64,000 nucleotides of DNA, taken from NCBI GenBank assembly GCA_964020085.1, contig OZ026609.1, positions 707,701 through 771,700 of the forward strand, written 5' to 3'. The position numbers and the translations under genes are program-made. The first letter of the stretch is position 1. Each line of letters opens with the position of its first letter. Source of the DNA: Micromussa lordhowensis (Eukaryota; Cnidaria; Anthozoa; Scleractinia; Lobophylliidae). The notes under the pieces were generated by a model. That model was given only the letters and a program-made list of their open reading frames with translations, was not told where the DNA came from and did not search any database. This document shows positions 34,701 to 47,400 of this stretch, piece by piece.

Positions 34701-37700
34701 TAAAAACTAATTTTCCTTGAATATTCCCAGCATTTAGGTCTACAGCCCACAGCCATTTTGACACACATGCCCTGAGTACATTCTTTGCTTTCTGTACCAT
34801 TGCATTCAAATGGAAGAGAATAATAACAATTTTTGGATGAGGTTGAGCAAAATGTTGTGATTTGTCAGTGGCGAGCAGATCATTATTGATCATAATTGCG
34901 ATAACTAAGTTCAATAATTGTTTTATAATTCGATCACCAAGTCTATTTTCATATTTTTCAAAAATCAATAGATCTGACAGCGTTAACAGTAACACATGAG
35001 CAGAATATAATTTGCATCAAACACATTTAGGCAGTATTACACATGAGCTGGCCATTATTTACTGGCAGTTATTTGCAGGTCATTTGGTGAGTTCTTGACC
35101 AATGAAAAAGAAGGAAAAAATGCATTGAATGGTAATTGTTTTTCTTTTGATATGATTTTAGTGCTGAGAGCCCTGTATATGATTTTCTGGAGAGTTGCTT
35201 GAGGCACAAGAGTGAGGTAAGATTTATTGAATTTCTGTGACAAAAGTCCCTGACCTTGCATCCTGGACTCAAGAATTCCCTTATAATACCTTGAGATATA
35301 TCTCATAACGAATTCCTCCTTTCATTTCCAAACTCATCTTTAACTTAGCAAAAAAAGTACAATATCGCCAGATACGTGTACTTGTGAATTTTAAAAATGA
35401 AATCTTAAGCATGCGGTTGGGAATCCTTCCACGATAGAGGGCCAGACTGCCAGCATCTTGAATTTGCTTGCGAACAGGACTTTGCTGTTAGATTCCAAAC
35501 GTCTCTGAAGAGTCTCTTGGCTGAGATGCATCAGACTGCTGTGTCAGACTCGTCACAAACTATTTTTTCCAAAAAATAATTAAGTATTTCAAGTCTCATT
35601 TTTACTTCAGACAATTTTTAACTTTTCATGATTAATCTTTACACAGATGGTTATCTATGAAGCTGCTCGTGCTCTTGTAAATCTCAAAAATCTCAAGTCC
35701 AGAGACCTATGCCCAGCAATTTCAGGTAAAAAACAAGGTTTTAATCTTGTATCTTACCCGTGGTTTGCAGATATGAAGCACAGGTTACATGTACTAATAA
35801 TAAATTATTTTGTTGCAATGATGTCTACAACACTGTCTGACTTGTTCAACAGTGCTGCAGTTGTTCCTGAGCTCGCCACGCCCCACCCTGAGGTTTGCCG
35901 CAGTGCGCACATTGAATAAGGTGGCCATGACGCAACCCATGTCTGTGACGACTTGCAACTTGGATCTTGAAAACCTGATCACAGATGTTAATCGCAGCAT
36001 TGCTACACTTGCAATCACCACTCTCCTGAAGGTTAGTTGAAAAGCAGTTTTACTCGGACTGACAACGACATACTAGTAGTTGTCTAGCGGTTAGCACATT
36101 ACACTCCAGAGTGAACCATCTGGGTTTGAGGGACGTTGTGCTATGGTATTGGCCAAGACACCTTATTCTCAAATTGCCTCTCCTCACTCAGGTGTATAAT
36201 TGAGTACCAGTAAACTGTTAGGGCAATTTGAGAAAATGTTAGGGAGTAACTTGCAATGGGACATCATCCCATTTTGGAGGGGGAGAGTAGCAGTGTTTCT
36301 AGTTAACTCTGGTTTCCGTACTAAGTATAATGCAAGCACCAACATTTCTGGGCCACAAAGCTCATGAAGCAGGGGTTTCATAACATCATTAAGGTTCGGG
36401 CTGCCTGGTTTCACCATCTAGGGAACGCTTTTCTCATTAAAAAGTTCCTTTCAAAACGTTTTGCACACCTGTGAAAACCAGTTGCCCTCTTGCTGAAAAG
36501 ATTAATGAACCCCTGATGAGGACTGTCCAATACAGAGACTATGCATGTTTGGCTTTTGTAATTTGATGTTCTTGGTGATTTTCAGACTGGCAATGAGAGC
36601 AGTGTTGATCGTCTGATGAAACAGATCTCTTCATTCATGTCTGAGATCTCAGATGAGTTCAAGATTGTTGTTGTTGATGCCATCAGGTCAGTTGATACCA
36701 TGTCGCACATACATTTTACAATAATTGACAGTATTCTATGATTGCCTACTCAGGCAATAAGTGTTTATTTTATGTTAGAAGTCAAGTTATTCTCGCATTT
36801 TGACTGGTTCTTCCTTATGAACCATTAGACGACAGAGGCATAGATGATGTCGTAAATATTTGTTTATTAGTTAAAAACAAGTAGATAATAGATCACAGAA
36901 GACATCAAAATGTGATGAGAACATCAATGACTCACTCGGCTATCACCTTGTGTGCCACTTCTTTATTCTTTCAACATTTTGACGTCATCTGTGATCTATT
37001 GTGTAACAGATGCACAGTGGCATGGAATCTATTTTTTAAATAGACCACGCAAATGATGTACCGGCAACTGGTTATGCAATTGAAGCTTATTTCAAAATCC
37101 AAGACTTGTTGTTGTTACTTACTTTTGTTTTAATTTGTTTAAATCAGATCTTTGTGCCTCAAGTTCCCGAGGAAACATCACGTTATGATGAACTTCTTGT
37201 CATCCATGCTCAGGGATGAGGTTTGTGCTATTTTACAAATTTTCTGGTAGTACAACATGACATTGTGGAGACGCGGTGGCCTCGTGGTTTCTGCTACTGT
37301 TTCCGGATCGAGCGGTCCGGGTTCGAGCCCTGGCCAGGGACATTGTGTTGTGTTGTTGGGCAAGACACTTACCTCTCACAGTGCCTCTCTCCGCCCAGGT
37401 TTATAAATGGGTACCGGTGAATTTGATGCTGGGGGTAGCCCTGCGATGGACTAGCATCCCATCCAGGGGGGAGTAGAAATACTCTTAGTTGCTTCATGCT
37501 TCAAAAACCTGGATAAACTTTGGCCTGATGGGCCAATTGCCTCGTATGCAGGCTTTACCTACCTTGCATGTACAGCATGACCTAGTCTTTGTTCTAGTTG
37601 TTAGTGAGCTGCTTGCTTTTGTGAGTAATGGTTTTCAATTTTCCTTCCTTGTCATTGGTCTTCTCAGGGAGGATTTGATTACAAGAAAGCCATTGTGGAC

Positions 37701-40700
37701 ACTATTATCACTGTCATTGAAGAGAATTCAGAAGCCAAAGAAGCCGGTAGTTATGCTTTTCTGACACTATCTTCTAAGAGTTGCTCTGTGCGATTTTGGA
37801 GGGTTGTTTTTTACATGTGTGTATCACATCGTGAAAGTTCCTAATTTGCAATTCATATAGACATACTAGATTGGTTTGCTGTAATGTCTTCAGGCAGTGC
37901 AAATTTTGTTTCATCATTCCCTCTTCCAGTTTGTACTTGAACATTGTACTTGAAGGACACCCTTTTTCAAAAAGGAAGTACCCTCTCATCCTCTCTCCGC
38001 TATCATGAAAGTCCAAAAAAATGACTTTATTTTTTCCACCTAACAGGGCTGGGCCATCTGTGTGAGTTCATTGAAGACTGTGAACACACTGTTCTTGCCA
38101 CAAGAATTCTTCATCTGCTGGGGCGTGAAGGACCACGCAGCCAGAATCCTTCAAAGTACATCCGTTTCATCTACAACAGGGTGATCTTGGAGAATGCCGC
38201 CGTCAGAGCTGGTAAGAAAGCTTTTCTTTGATTCGTGAGACACGAAGTAACTGTAGTTGCCTTTGAAGACGTGTTTTGGATGTCACACTAGATGAACCAC
38301 TGATTCTCGTACATTATGTAGGTTCTAATACTGGTTCTGTTCTATTCTGCAGCTGCCGTGACATCTCTGGCTAAATTTGGAGCTCACTGCGACAGCCTGT
38401 GTTCAAGCATCTTGGTTCTGCTCTCTAGGTTTGTGTGTTAAAGGATTTTCAAACTCACGACCTTCCGAATACTTGCACCGATTTGAACCCCCCTAATCGG
38501 CTAACCGAAGTGTTTCCGATGATTCTTATCCTATCAGAAGCTATCGCGAGAATTCACAGGAACTCTCAAAAATGCGACATCAGCATAATGTCATCAGGTT
38601 GCTTGGCAACGTTTATGCCCAAAAAACTGCAGGCTCAAGAACATGGATTCCAGTTGTAAAAAGTCCTTATTAGTAGAGGTCTTTATTATCAAGAAATCAG
38701 TCACAACAGTCAGTCACACAATCAGTCACAACATACAAGTAGCTTTACAATCAATGACGAACTAAGCTAAGCTAAAAACCTATCATATATATATACTGTA
38801 GCACTCAGGCGACATGTTTCCTAAACTTCTTGTGATTGTGGTATTGTTCTTTAGGTGTCTGTTGGACACAGATGATGAAGTAAGAGACAGGGCGACATTC
38901 TATGTGAACATCTTGAAGGAGAAAGAGAAGGCATTGTCATCAGGCTACATTTTGAATGGTGCGTACTGACTAGTATTTGTATTTTAGTTTGTTTTGCATT
39001 CATAACGCTACACGATTGCCTTAAAAAAAAACTCGCGCCACTTTTCACCCAATCAGAAGGATCGTGGCTCACGCGCACTCGTTTTCCCGCGCTTTGCGCC
39101 AGCTGTATGTAATTACGTAGAGTTTTGATTGGTTCACTGCATTGTCTTTTGTGATTGGCTAGAGTGATTACTTTGGTTTTACTAATCTATATTGAAAACC
39201 GCTCTAAATATAACGATAACTAATTTGAATTAAAAGCAATTTTAACGCCCATGAAATCTGCGAAAACGTATGGAAACTTTCCGTTTGACACGATATGAAA
39301 AAAAGTAGATGTCTGAAACTTTGGATACATCTGCAGGTACCGGAAAGCTTTGTATTTTGGGTCACTTGAGATTAGTCTTTATTTGGAGTTGATTTGTTTC
39401 CTGTCTTTTATTTCTTTTGTTTTACGTAAGCTTACGTTATCTGTGCTCCGGTACCTGCAGAACGATCCGAAACTTTGTTCAGGATTTCTTAATGAATGAT
39501 CTTAAACTTTACGTGACTGTAGTAGTCGAAACCTGAATCACCTGGTCAAATTTCTTCCTCTTGAAACACTGTTCACTCATTTTAACTCACTTTTTTTAAA
39601 AACTCATTTTACCCATTTTCCAGGTCTTCAAGTGTCCATTGTGGGTCTGGAGAGAGCTCTGTACGCTTATGTCAAGGACTCATCTCACACTGCCCCGTTT
39701 GATCTGAAGACTGTTCCCTTGGCAACCACGCCAATGCAGGACCAGGTTGTCAAACCTGGAAAAACAGGTTTGTCCACTTCTGTCAAATCCTTGTTTTCCT
39801 TAAACAGAACGGTAACATAAATATTTCTTAGTTCGCTCTCTGTGCTGTCCTAATCTTAAGTTCTATCCTTGTTACTTTGTGTTGGGTGGTGTTTTCTACC
39901 TTTGGTAACTGCATGTTTGAAGTTTGTACATAGCAAACGGAGTCTACAGACATTTACTTGTTCCTGTGTATTTTAGTTATCGAGACGCCTTCTGCACCAA
40001 CCAAGCCTTCAGCACCCGTGGCAGCTACCAGACAGGATGTGTATGCTGGTCAGTGACAAGATTTTCTTTGCGCCGTTACTCAAAGAAACGCGATCATTTT
40101 CAATGAATTTCCGAATTTTTTCCAAAGCCCGCTGAAGATTCCTAACAAGGTCTCGTAAATTTGACCCGCAGCAAATGCAAAGAGTTGCAAACGTAGCCGG
40201 TAACCTGTAGCTTCCTACGCACACGCTCTTTTAGGCTCGTCACGCAATCTTCCTCACCCCATGAATGTGACGAGAAGATTGCGTGACGAGCCCAAATAGC
40301 GCCTGCGTAGGAGGCTAGGCAACCTGGTGAATATATTAAGGCCTTGGAACTTGCATGCCCATTCGCTCCATGTTAAAGAAAATGGAGATAGTCACCAACT
40401 TGGTGTTTCGCTGGTTCTGACTGAGTAGGGAAGAATGATTCTTTATTTTGCGTTTCTCTCCAGAGCAACTGGCCGCCATTCCTCAGTTCTCCAAGCTTGG
40501 TCCACTGTTCAGGTCCTCGCCAAAACCAGTAGAATTGACTGAGTCTGAGACAGAATATGTTGTAAACTGTGTCAAACACGTATTTACTGACCACATTGTC
40601 TTTCAGGTAAGTTGGCCCATATTTTTTTGCTTTCGTTAGTCTACTTCAGTCCCTGAAAATCAAATCTCATTTCATTTTTTTGTGTGTGTTGTTGTTGTTG

Positions 40701-42563
40701 TTGTATTTTGCTGTTTGTCCTCTTGACTAATAAAGCTAAATTGGCCATTTCCAAGTTACGCTGTGCCTCTGTTTTAAAACGAGGCTTCCTGCAAAACCTT
40801 TCATAAGAAAATGAGTTTGATTTGTATAAAACTGTACCTGAAGACGGAACTCATTTCATATGAATGGTTTTGCACGAAGACTCGTTATGACACGGATGCA
40901 AAAGGAGACTCGGAAATGACCTATTGATTGCCGTATTGAATTTGCAAAGTTGACGTTTCACGATCAGCGTAAGAATATCGGCTGAACAAAGCTGAGTCAG
41001 GACGCGTCTGTTGAGTGAGAAACGGGGATTTCCTATAATTCACAAATTTATGCTGTGCAGTTTCCGTGCTCAGGGTTCGCACGCACCTTGATAGTCCTTG
41101 AAAGTCCTTGAATTTGAAAATCAAAATTCAAGGCCTTGAAAGTCCGTGAAAAGTACATTGGGTCCTTGAAAAACCTTGAAATTTGCTGTTTGACTGTTTT
41201 CACCTAGTGGAAGAGCTAGAAAGACTGGCACTTGAACAAATCTGGCAGTTATCCCTTAAACCCGATCGTCTAGTATCACATTCTAATGGCATTTTTTACT
41301 GGAATGTCCTTGAAAAGTCCTTGAAGTTTTAGCCCCAAAATGAGTACGAACCCTGCGTGCTGGTGTTGACATAGCTTGTTTGATTATTGTTTCAGTTCGA
41401 CTGTACAAACACCTTGAATGATCAGATCCTAGAGGACGTGAAGGTTGAGATGGAGCCTTCTGATTCTGATTTTGAAGTAGTGTCCTTCATACCACGCCCC
41501 TCGCTTCCATATAACACACCAGGCACTACTTACACCCTGATCAAACTCCCTGAAGACGCTTCATCAGGTTTGTAACCAGTAATCAAGTACTTATTTCTCC
41601 TCACAATTTCCATACACTGTCAAACAGACAGGTAATGAGAATAAAGGAAATGATCTCAAGGGGATAGTGTCTTGATGTATCTCCAAATTCTCAAAACTAA
41701 TGTTAAAAAAATGTATGGGAATAATTGTAGAGAATTTATATTTCTAGCTTGGGCTGCTTTCGTGCGTGAGCTCGCGCAGCACGTGTGAGTGTGGCAGTGG
41801 CTTTTTAACAATTATCCTGCGAAATCGTGCGGAATGTCATCTGATACTTAGCCTACGAGGCTAAAATCAGACGATATTCCGCGAGATTGAGCAGGATAAT
41901 TGTTTTATTATTCAACAAATTGATAACAAAACTCGTAACATTTTTAAATCTTTCTGTCAACATTTTTTCACTTCACTTTTTCTTCCCACGTACGAAGCTA
42001 CGTATACCGCCGGATATCTGTTACCTACGGATGACAGATATCGAGAGCATCATGACCATATTTGGAAAGTGTTACAATTTGTTGCATAATAATGTTTTGT
42101 ATAGGTAATCATACGGTTTCGAGTTCAATAGCCCTTTTCACGGTTTGTTTTTCTCATTTGCATTACAATGTAATCAAACATGGATGCGAGGCGATTTCGG
42201 GTTAAAACTGCAAAATAGCCCGAAAATTGCCTCACATACATGCTAGATTTCATTGTAATGCAAATGAGCAGAGGTAACCGTGAAAAGGGCTATTTGGAAT
42301 TAATTTGCACGAGTGAGTTTTTAAAAAGTTGAAATTGCACGAACCGCAAAAATTCGCGCAGAAAAATTGCCGGAAGAGGTTCCTTGAAGCCATTTTTTTC
42401 GCATTCGAGAAAACTTTTTCCAGAGTTTCCTTGCAAAATTTTTGTCACTGCTTTACATGATATCATTGGCCTACAAAATTTCTCATTGTCTTTCTGCCAG
42501 TCATCATCCAGAATTACGATGTGTAATTTGCACTGGTGTTACACTTTTTGCACCGGTGTTACA

Positions 42564-42596
<33 letters not shown>

Positions 42597-44465
42597 GAGT
42601 AATTTTTTCATGTGTATTATTATTCCTTTAACTTATTTGTTTGTTTTTTCAGTTACCTGCACGTTTACGAACACGCTGAAGTTTGTGGTGAAAGACTGCG
42701 ACCCTAGCACAGGCGAACCAGATGAGGAGGGATACGAGGACGAATATGTGGTATGAGTTTGCCTTCTGTACGGTCTTTCATTTCTTTTATAACTGCATTT
42801 TAGTTATTAAGGAAACGGTTAAATGAGTCACTGGTTTTCCATGCCTGATTACAGGATTTTTTTAGCTGAATGGTAGAGTGGAGACCATGATTTTATTATC
42901 GAAATTTAGCCTTTGGAAACAGGCTGTCATTTTTCCTACCATTTTACAGTGGGCTGTTCAGTGGCCTGGCCTTTGAATGGCAGCGAGGCTGGAAGTGACC
43001 TTGATTTGATACAGACCTCGCTGCTTTTGTTGCGTAAATCAAGTTGTTCTTATGCTAACTAGTTTGCATTTACATGAAAAAAGCTGAGAGGTCTGCATCA
43101 AAACAAGGTCACCTCCAGCCTCAATTGCATTCATAGGCCAGGTAACTAAGCACACAACTGTAAAATGGCATTTTTTACGATAACTGCAGAAATTCTCGCG
43201 CGCTCATTTTTATTGTCAATAAGCGGACAGACACGTGAATTTGTCATTTATGCGATGGGTCAACGAGCGGAGCGAACAATTTGTTATCGTAAAAAACAAA
43301 TTGACGTCAGTTTTTCATGCGTCTGTTCTGTTTTTGACAATTAATTTCGTCATAACATTGTCAAAGTACTGTAGCTGTGGATCGGATTCGCAGACTACTT
43401 TCACAATGTTATGACGAAATTGGTGACCAATAACTATACAGACGCATGAAAAACGGACGTCAATTTGTTAAATTGCTTTGTTTTTGCTTCTAATAAATAA
43501 CGTGTCAATGTAAGTAAAGCAATGTTTTGCCTCACCCTACCCCACAGCTTGAAGACGTAGACGTTCTTGTGGCTGATTACGTGCAGCGTGTTCACAAGAC
43601 GAACTTCCTGGCATCATGGGATGAGATTGGTGACGACTGTGAGATGCAGGATACGTACGCGCTCACACAAATGAATAGCCTTGAAGGTAAGGATGTTGCG
43701 TTACTAGTCACTCGGTGACAGTCACGCAAAGTTGTTAAAAATGTGACCATGAATGTTGGCTCCTCTTCCAGTTCCCCTGGGACATTCCATTAGAAGTCCC
43801 TCCGCTCTCAAGATTTATTTTGAACTCTCAATAGTTCCCAGTATCAACATTTATACACCGCGATGTTCGAAAGCCGATTAACGTTAGCCCAGGATTATAA
43901 GTTAACCGAAGTATTACTTTTTCTTGTGTAGAAATGTTTCTCACTCCTATGTTTTGTGTAATTTGAGATTATTCAAACTCAAAACTGAAGGGCAAACAAT
44001 ACAAACAGAAAACCTCACCGAAAAGTTAGAAAACTGCAATGAAAATTCTCGCTAATCCTGGGTTAGCTTAATCGGGCAAGGAGCCTTGCCGCGTTCATCT
44101 TAAGCCCCCTCCCCCCCCCCGTCTTTACAGTCCCCTATCTCCTCGATTCAAGTTCAATGCCACATAAAAAGCACCACCCCCTTACTGCAAATAAATTAAT
44201 TTGCTGATAATTGTCATTCTTTCTTTTATTAACAGAGGCTGTCAAGCAAATCATCGAGTACCTCGGCATGCAGCCGTGCGAGCGATCCGACAAAGTGAAC
44301 ACGGATAAGAATTCCCATGTCTTGTTATTGGCGGGGGTGTTCCGGGGGGGACACGATGTCCTGGTCCGAGCCCGGCTTGCATTCGACCAGGGAGTCACTA
44401 TGAACATCACTGTACGTAGTGATGACGCGGTGGTCAGTGAAGTCGTGTTGTCTGCCGTGGGATAA
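28774..44465 (+). CDS. COPG1: Coatomer subunit gamma (COPI coat), 27 exons
   Basis: Encodes the gamma subunit of the COPI coat, which with Arf1-GTP shapes retrograde Golgi-to-ER vesicles. Exons: 28774-28813, 28902-28954, 29051-29131, 30561-30632, 31458-31537, 31953-31977, 32546-32596, 32861-32953, 33911-33997, 34358-34474, 34648-34688, 35162-35216, 35647-35725, 35853-36031, 36586-36686, 37148-37220, 37668-37746, 38047-38211, 38353-38428, 38855-38958, 39624-39767, 39977-40048, 40464-40606, 41396-41567, 42653-42750, 43548-43686, 44236-44465. Their sum is 2,649 nt, 882 residues, close to the usual ~874. Residues ~20-540 form the adaptin-like helical solenoid ([48 protein letters not shown]). The C-terminal appendage starts near [16 protein letters not shown] and ends [12 protein letters not shown] and SAVG. 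The start ATG gives [14 protein letters not shown]; the first seven residues differ from the usual MLKKFDKK. AATAAA is at 44817. An upstream out-of-frame ATG lies at 28767. Animals often have one gamma gene outside vertebrates, so COPG is an equally fair symbol. Confidence 0.97.
29358..29690. mobile_element. MITE family C, copy 2 (COPG intron 3)
   Basis: The most complete copy: TTTTTACGATAACTGCAG start, ATTTGTTATCGTAAAAAACG centre, and a right-hand hairpin whose loop is GATCCACTCGGCTATCACC. It is very similar to 28062-28340 and 43171-43476. Confidence 0.8.
32140..32515. repeat. Repeat-like insert in COPG intron 7
   Basis: TTGGATATGAAGTGATAAA pairs with its near-inverse CACTTCATATCCAAC around GAGCGCGTAGCGCGAC. 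Flanking TAGTCAGAG/CTCTGACTA words are also inverted. The intron at 60756-60800 holds related words (CATATCCAACGCGCGCTCGT). Confidence 0.5.
36066..36425 (+). mobile_element. tRNA-related SINE family, diverged copy (COPG intron 14)
   Basis: TAGTTGTCTAGCGGTTAGCA resembles an A box. GGCCAAGACACCTTATTCTC, CTCACTCAGGTGTATAA and GGGACATCATCCCATTTTGG follow the body of the copies at 37265 and 54421 with many differences. Confidence 0.65.
36880..37012. repeat. Inverted repeat in COPG intron 15
   Basis: Imperfect arms TAATAGATCACAGAAGACAT / ACGTCATCTGTGATCTATTG around CTCACTCGGCTATCACC. The loop phrase CTCGGCTATCACC is shared with MITE family C copy 2. Confidence 0.55.
37265..37560 (+). mobile_element. 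tRNA-related SINE (COPG intron 16)
   Basis: The head has an A-box-like GCGGTGGCCTCGTGG and B box GGGTTCGAGCCC. The body follows: GGGCAAGACACTTACCTCTC, TGCCTCTCTCCGCCCAGG, AAATGGGTACCGGTGAAT, GGACTAGCATCCCATCCAGG and GAGTAGAAATACTC. The same blocks recur at 54421-54770 and, decayed, at 36066. Confidence 0.8.
39328..39466. repeat. Inverted repeat in COPG intron 20
   Basis: TCTGCAGGTACCGGA is inverted as TCCGGTACCTGCAGA about 110 bp later; the outer flanks (GAAACTTTGGATAC / GATCCGAAACTTTG) do not pair well. Confidence 0.5.
40208..40316. mobile_element. MITE (TAGCTTCCTACGCA) in COPG intron 22
   Basis: Arms TAGCTTCCTACGCACACGCT and AGCGCCTGCGTAGGAGGCTA pair, followed inwards by GGCTCGTCACGCAATCTTC / GAAGATTGCGTGACGAGCC. 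TAAAAGAAGATTGCGTGATGAG-like sequence at 62870-62892 may be a relative. Confidence 0.8.
40741..40923. mobile_element. MITE family B, copy 2 (COPG intron 23)
   Basis: GGCCATTTCCAAGT / ACTCGGAAATGACC termini and TGCCTCTGTTTTAAAACGAG inner arm, as in 25118-25446, but shorter. Confidence 0.8.
41071..41355. mobile_element. hAT-like MITE (CAGGGTTCG) in COPG intron 23
   Basis: Ends CAGGGTTCGCACGC / GAGTACGAACCCTG, with the duplicated hexamer CGTGCT immediately outside both ends (41065-41070, 41356-41361). Internal GTCCTTGAA words are repeated seven or more times in both halves. Confidence 0.8.
41807..41904. mobile_element. Foldback element in COPG intron 24
   Basis: AACAATTATCCTGCG...GTGCGGAAT is inverted as ATTCCGCG...GCAGGATAATTGTT, with a TAGCCTACGAGGCTA stem at the centre. 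Confidence 0.75.
42127..42294. mobile_element. 168-bp MITE (AATAGCCCTTTTCACGG) in COPG intron 24
   Basis: Perfect 17-bp termini AATAGCCCTTTTCACGG / CCGTGAAAAGGGCTATT. Inner CTCATTTGCATTACAATG is inverted as CATTGTAATGCAAATGAG. Confidence 0.85.
43171..43476. mobile_element. MITE family C, copy 3 (COPG intron 25)
   Basis: TTTTTTACGATAACTGCAG, GTTATCGTAAAAAACAAATT and AATTTCGTCATAACATTGTC hairpin arms, as in the other two copies, with a shorter left half. Confidence 0.8.
43857..44079. mobile_element. MITE family A, inverted copy 3 (COPG intron 26)
   Basis: Reverse orientation relative to 19048-19286: GTTAGCCCAGGATTATAAG, AAACTCAAAACTGAAGGGCA and AATCCTGGGTTAGCTTAATC. Confidence 0.8.
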
Positions 44466-47400
44466 AAAGCGTTTTCTGTGCACTGGGGCAAGCTGAATTA
44501 GCAAAGAGACGACAAATTACCTGAAATATTCCGAAGATTTCCGTAAGTCTACGACAAATTTCGTTGTCCCCCGAAGATTTCCGAAAATGACCCGATGTTT
44601 TGCTGCCATGTACCCAAGAAATAGACAAACGGTCCATAGTTTTAATAACCGAAGAAATCTTCCCGAGTTACGCAAAATCATCGTAATTCTTCAGAAATCT
44701 TCGTTAGCGTTGGAAAAAAAACGTGTTCAATTTTTTCTTATGGGTCCATAAATCCCTGAAAATTATTATGAAATTCTCTTTAGCTTGTAATGTAAGAGCA
44801 AACAAGACAGTCTCGAATAAACTACTTGATCTCTATAGTATATTCTCGTTGTTTTGCAATTTTCTCCTGATAATTATTACTGGGCTGAAAGATTCAAAAT
44901 GTGAGCTGCTTTCTTATGCCCTCTTCTCCTTTCCCAAACTTGAAACATGAAATTCTCCTTACCGATCCCCATGCATTTCTCTTGATATTGGTTTTGAGAA
45001 ATTTGCGATCCATCGTAACAATATAGTTGTGCAGAAATCAATGGAGTGTTCATACCAACGTACACGGTAGATTTTCCTGGATGATATTCTTAGACCCAGA
45101 TAAAACGTAGAACTTCACATGAGACGAACCAAACGGAGCGAATCAAGTTAATCTCATGATAAGTTCGACGTTGGACTCAGCCGAGGTCGTCCGACTGAAT
45201 TTAGATCGACTAGCACGTTCTATCCGTCTGAGGCAGAGCAATAGAACGTGCTAGTCGATCTAAGTTCGAATTAAGTTCGACGTTTCACCCAACGGTCGAG
45301 GTTCACCCGTTTGGATCGACTGAAATTGCAATTTAATTCTTCTCGTGTGAAATTTGACTTGGCCCAATAATTCTGATGGTCTCTTATCAACCATTTCCTA
45401 ACACGATTGATAATGTAAGTTAGTCTGCAAATGGTCAGACGTTCAAGTCTTCTCGGATAAGGACTAAAACCGTAGATCCCGTCTCGTGCATCTTCAGTGT
45501 TACGTGGTTAGCAGGGGACGTCAAAGAACCCACACACTTATCGAAAAGAGTAGAGCACGTAGTTCCCGGTGTTGTGGTCTGGCCTTGTCTCATGGGTTGG
45601 TACTTTACATAGTGTTACCCTCACTGCACCTTCCCCCCTTAAACTGGACAAGAAAAATAACTGACTATGACTACGACTAGAAATTACTGTAAGATATCTC
45701 CGACTGACCCTTGAAAAATCAGTATGATTTGGGTTTCCAGGAAACAGTGTATCAGATTTTCTCTTTGCTTTGAAATAGTACATTCACAGTGCACAGTTCC
45801 GAACAAGGTTAATTGGGGGAGTTCAATTGGAGGCAATAAACTCCGGCGAATTAACCCTCGCGGCCAACATAGAAGGATTCGTTCTTTAGAAGGCTACTCT
45901 AGCAAGGAAAGTCGTGAACGTTTTACTTTTTTTTTGGACCAAAGTAAACCAGTTTCTGTCACACACGAGCCAGTTTGCTACTGTACGTCATGTCACCAAG
46001 CAACGACACCGCCTGAAAATCGCGGGCTCATTACCTTGACACGTTTTCATGAATAACATAAAATTACTCTTCTCAAATGTTGAAGTGACAGTTTTGTTGT
46101 CTTTTCAGGACGTTCGCCATTTCGAAGTTTATTTTTATCGTACAAGTACTTTTCAATATCCGCGTACGAGTTTCCCGTCAGTCAAAAAGAACTCCATATT
46201 GCTTGAAACCGTTTTTTTTAATAGGCTTCTTGGGGGAATCCCCTCTGCAAAGGAGCGGCCCCACCTGCGTCACAAGTCTACAAGAATAAACTTCTGCAAA
46301 TAAGTGTTCTAGATTTGTTTGTTTTGAATTTTCATCCAGTAGTTAATTTATTTAACTTGTTAAGCGATCGTGAACTGTGATCTCGGACGTCACGCAAAAG
46401 GAAATTAAAACCACTTGACTATCGCAAGATGGATGAAAAAATACCCATCGCCGTGGAACACCTAAATGACCCTAAATACACACATCACATGGCTAGACTC
46501 GAAAGACTACAAAACTTAGCTTGCAAATAAAGCAAACATTCTCGCATGTTAGGAGTTCAAAAACATCTGATTCATGGTAAAAAATCTGACCACTGCTCGA
46601 TTTCCATTTCTTCAGTTTCCTGTGTTGTCTGGCCTTGTATGCGCGGAGTGGTGCGGGGGCCGCTTGGCAATCTAGTGACGTATTTTTCTACCTCAACACT
46701 GACAGTATATTACTTTGAACTAAACCGGCGCCAGGAACTTTGAAGTGTGGATGTTTTTCTTCTCTTGGCAACGCCTTATTTTCGTTCTTAGCTCACTCAG
46801 AGATTCGTGTTTTTGCCGGCGACATCAACAGCACATCACACCGAAACTTCACGAAAACATTGTACACGAACTTCCGCGATCGTTTCGGTTTTTTGAAGAA
46901 CTCTCCGACGGCAAATTCGCTTTGAACATCGTCCCAAGATGTCGCTACCTTTTCGTTGTGGCTCAGGTTTAGTCATGATTACGAAAGGTGAAATGGTTGA
47001 AGTCTTCGGGGACGAAATACAGCCAAACCGGAGATCTCGTGTCAACTGCCTGATCGATCATTTTTTTTCCCGATGTCTTTTTCGCGTGAGACATTTTTCA
47101 CTGAATTTTCGGCTGTGAAAATAGTTCAATTTTCAAAGATTTTAACCATGCATCACCGTCTCAAGAAGCTAAGTTGTTTATAATCATCGATCCCTGTAAT
47201 TTCTTATTCGTTATTTTCTTTTCACTTTCGCTGTAAATGACATCGTTTATCCTACAGTCACATGGACGGAGCATGAACGAACGGATTCCGGCCAACAAGA
47301 ACCCTCAACCTACATAGCGGTAAATATCATGCTAATTTGCGGCGGGAACCAGGCAGAACTTGCATTGATTACAAGGCATTTGTATTTCTTATTTTTCGGC

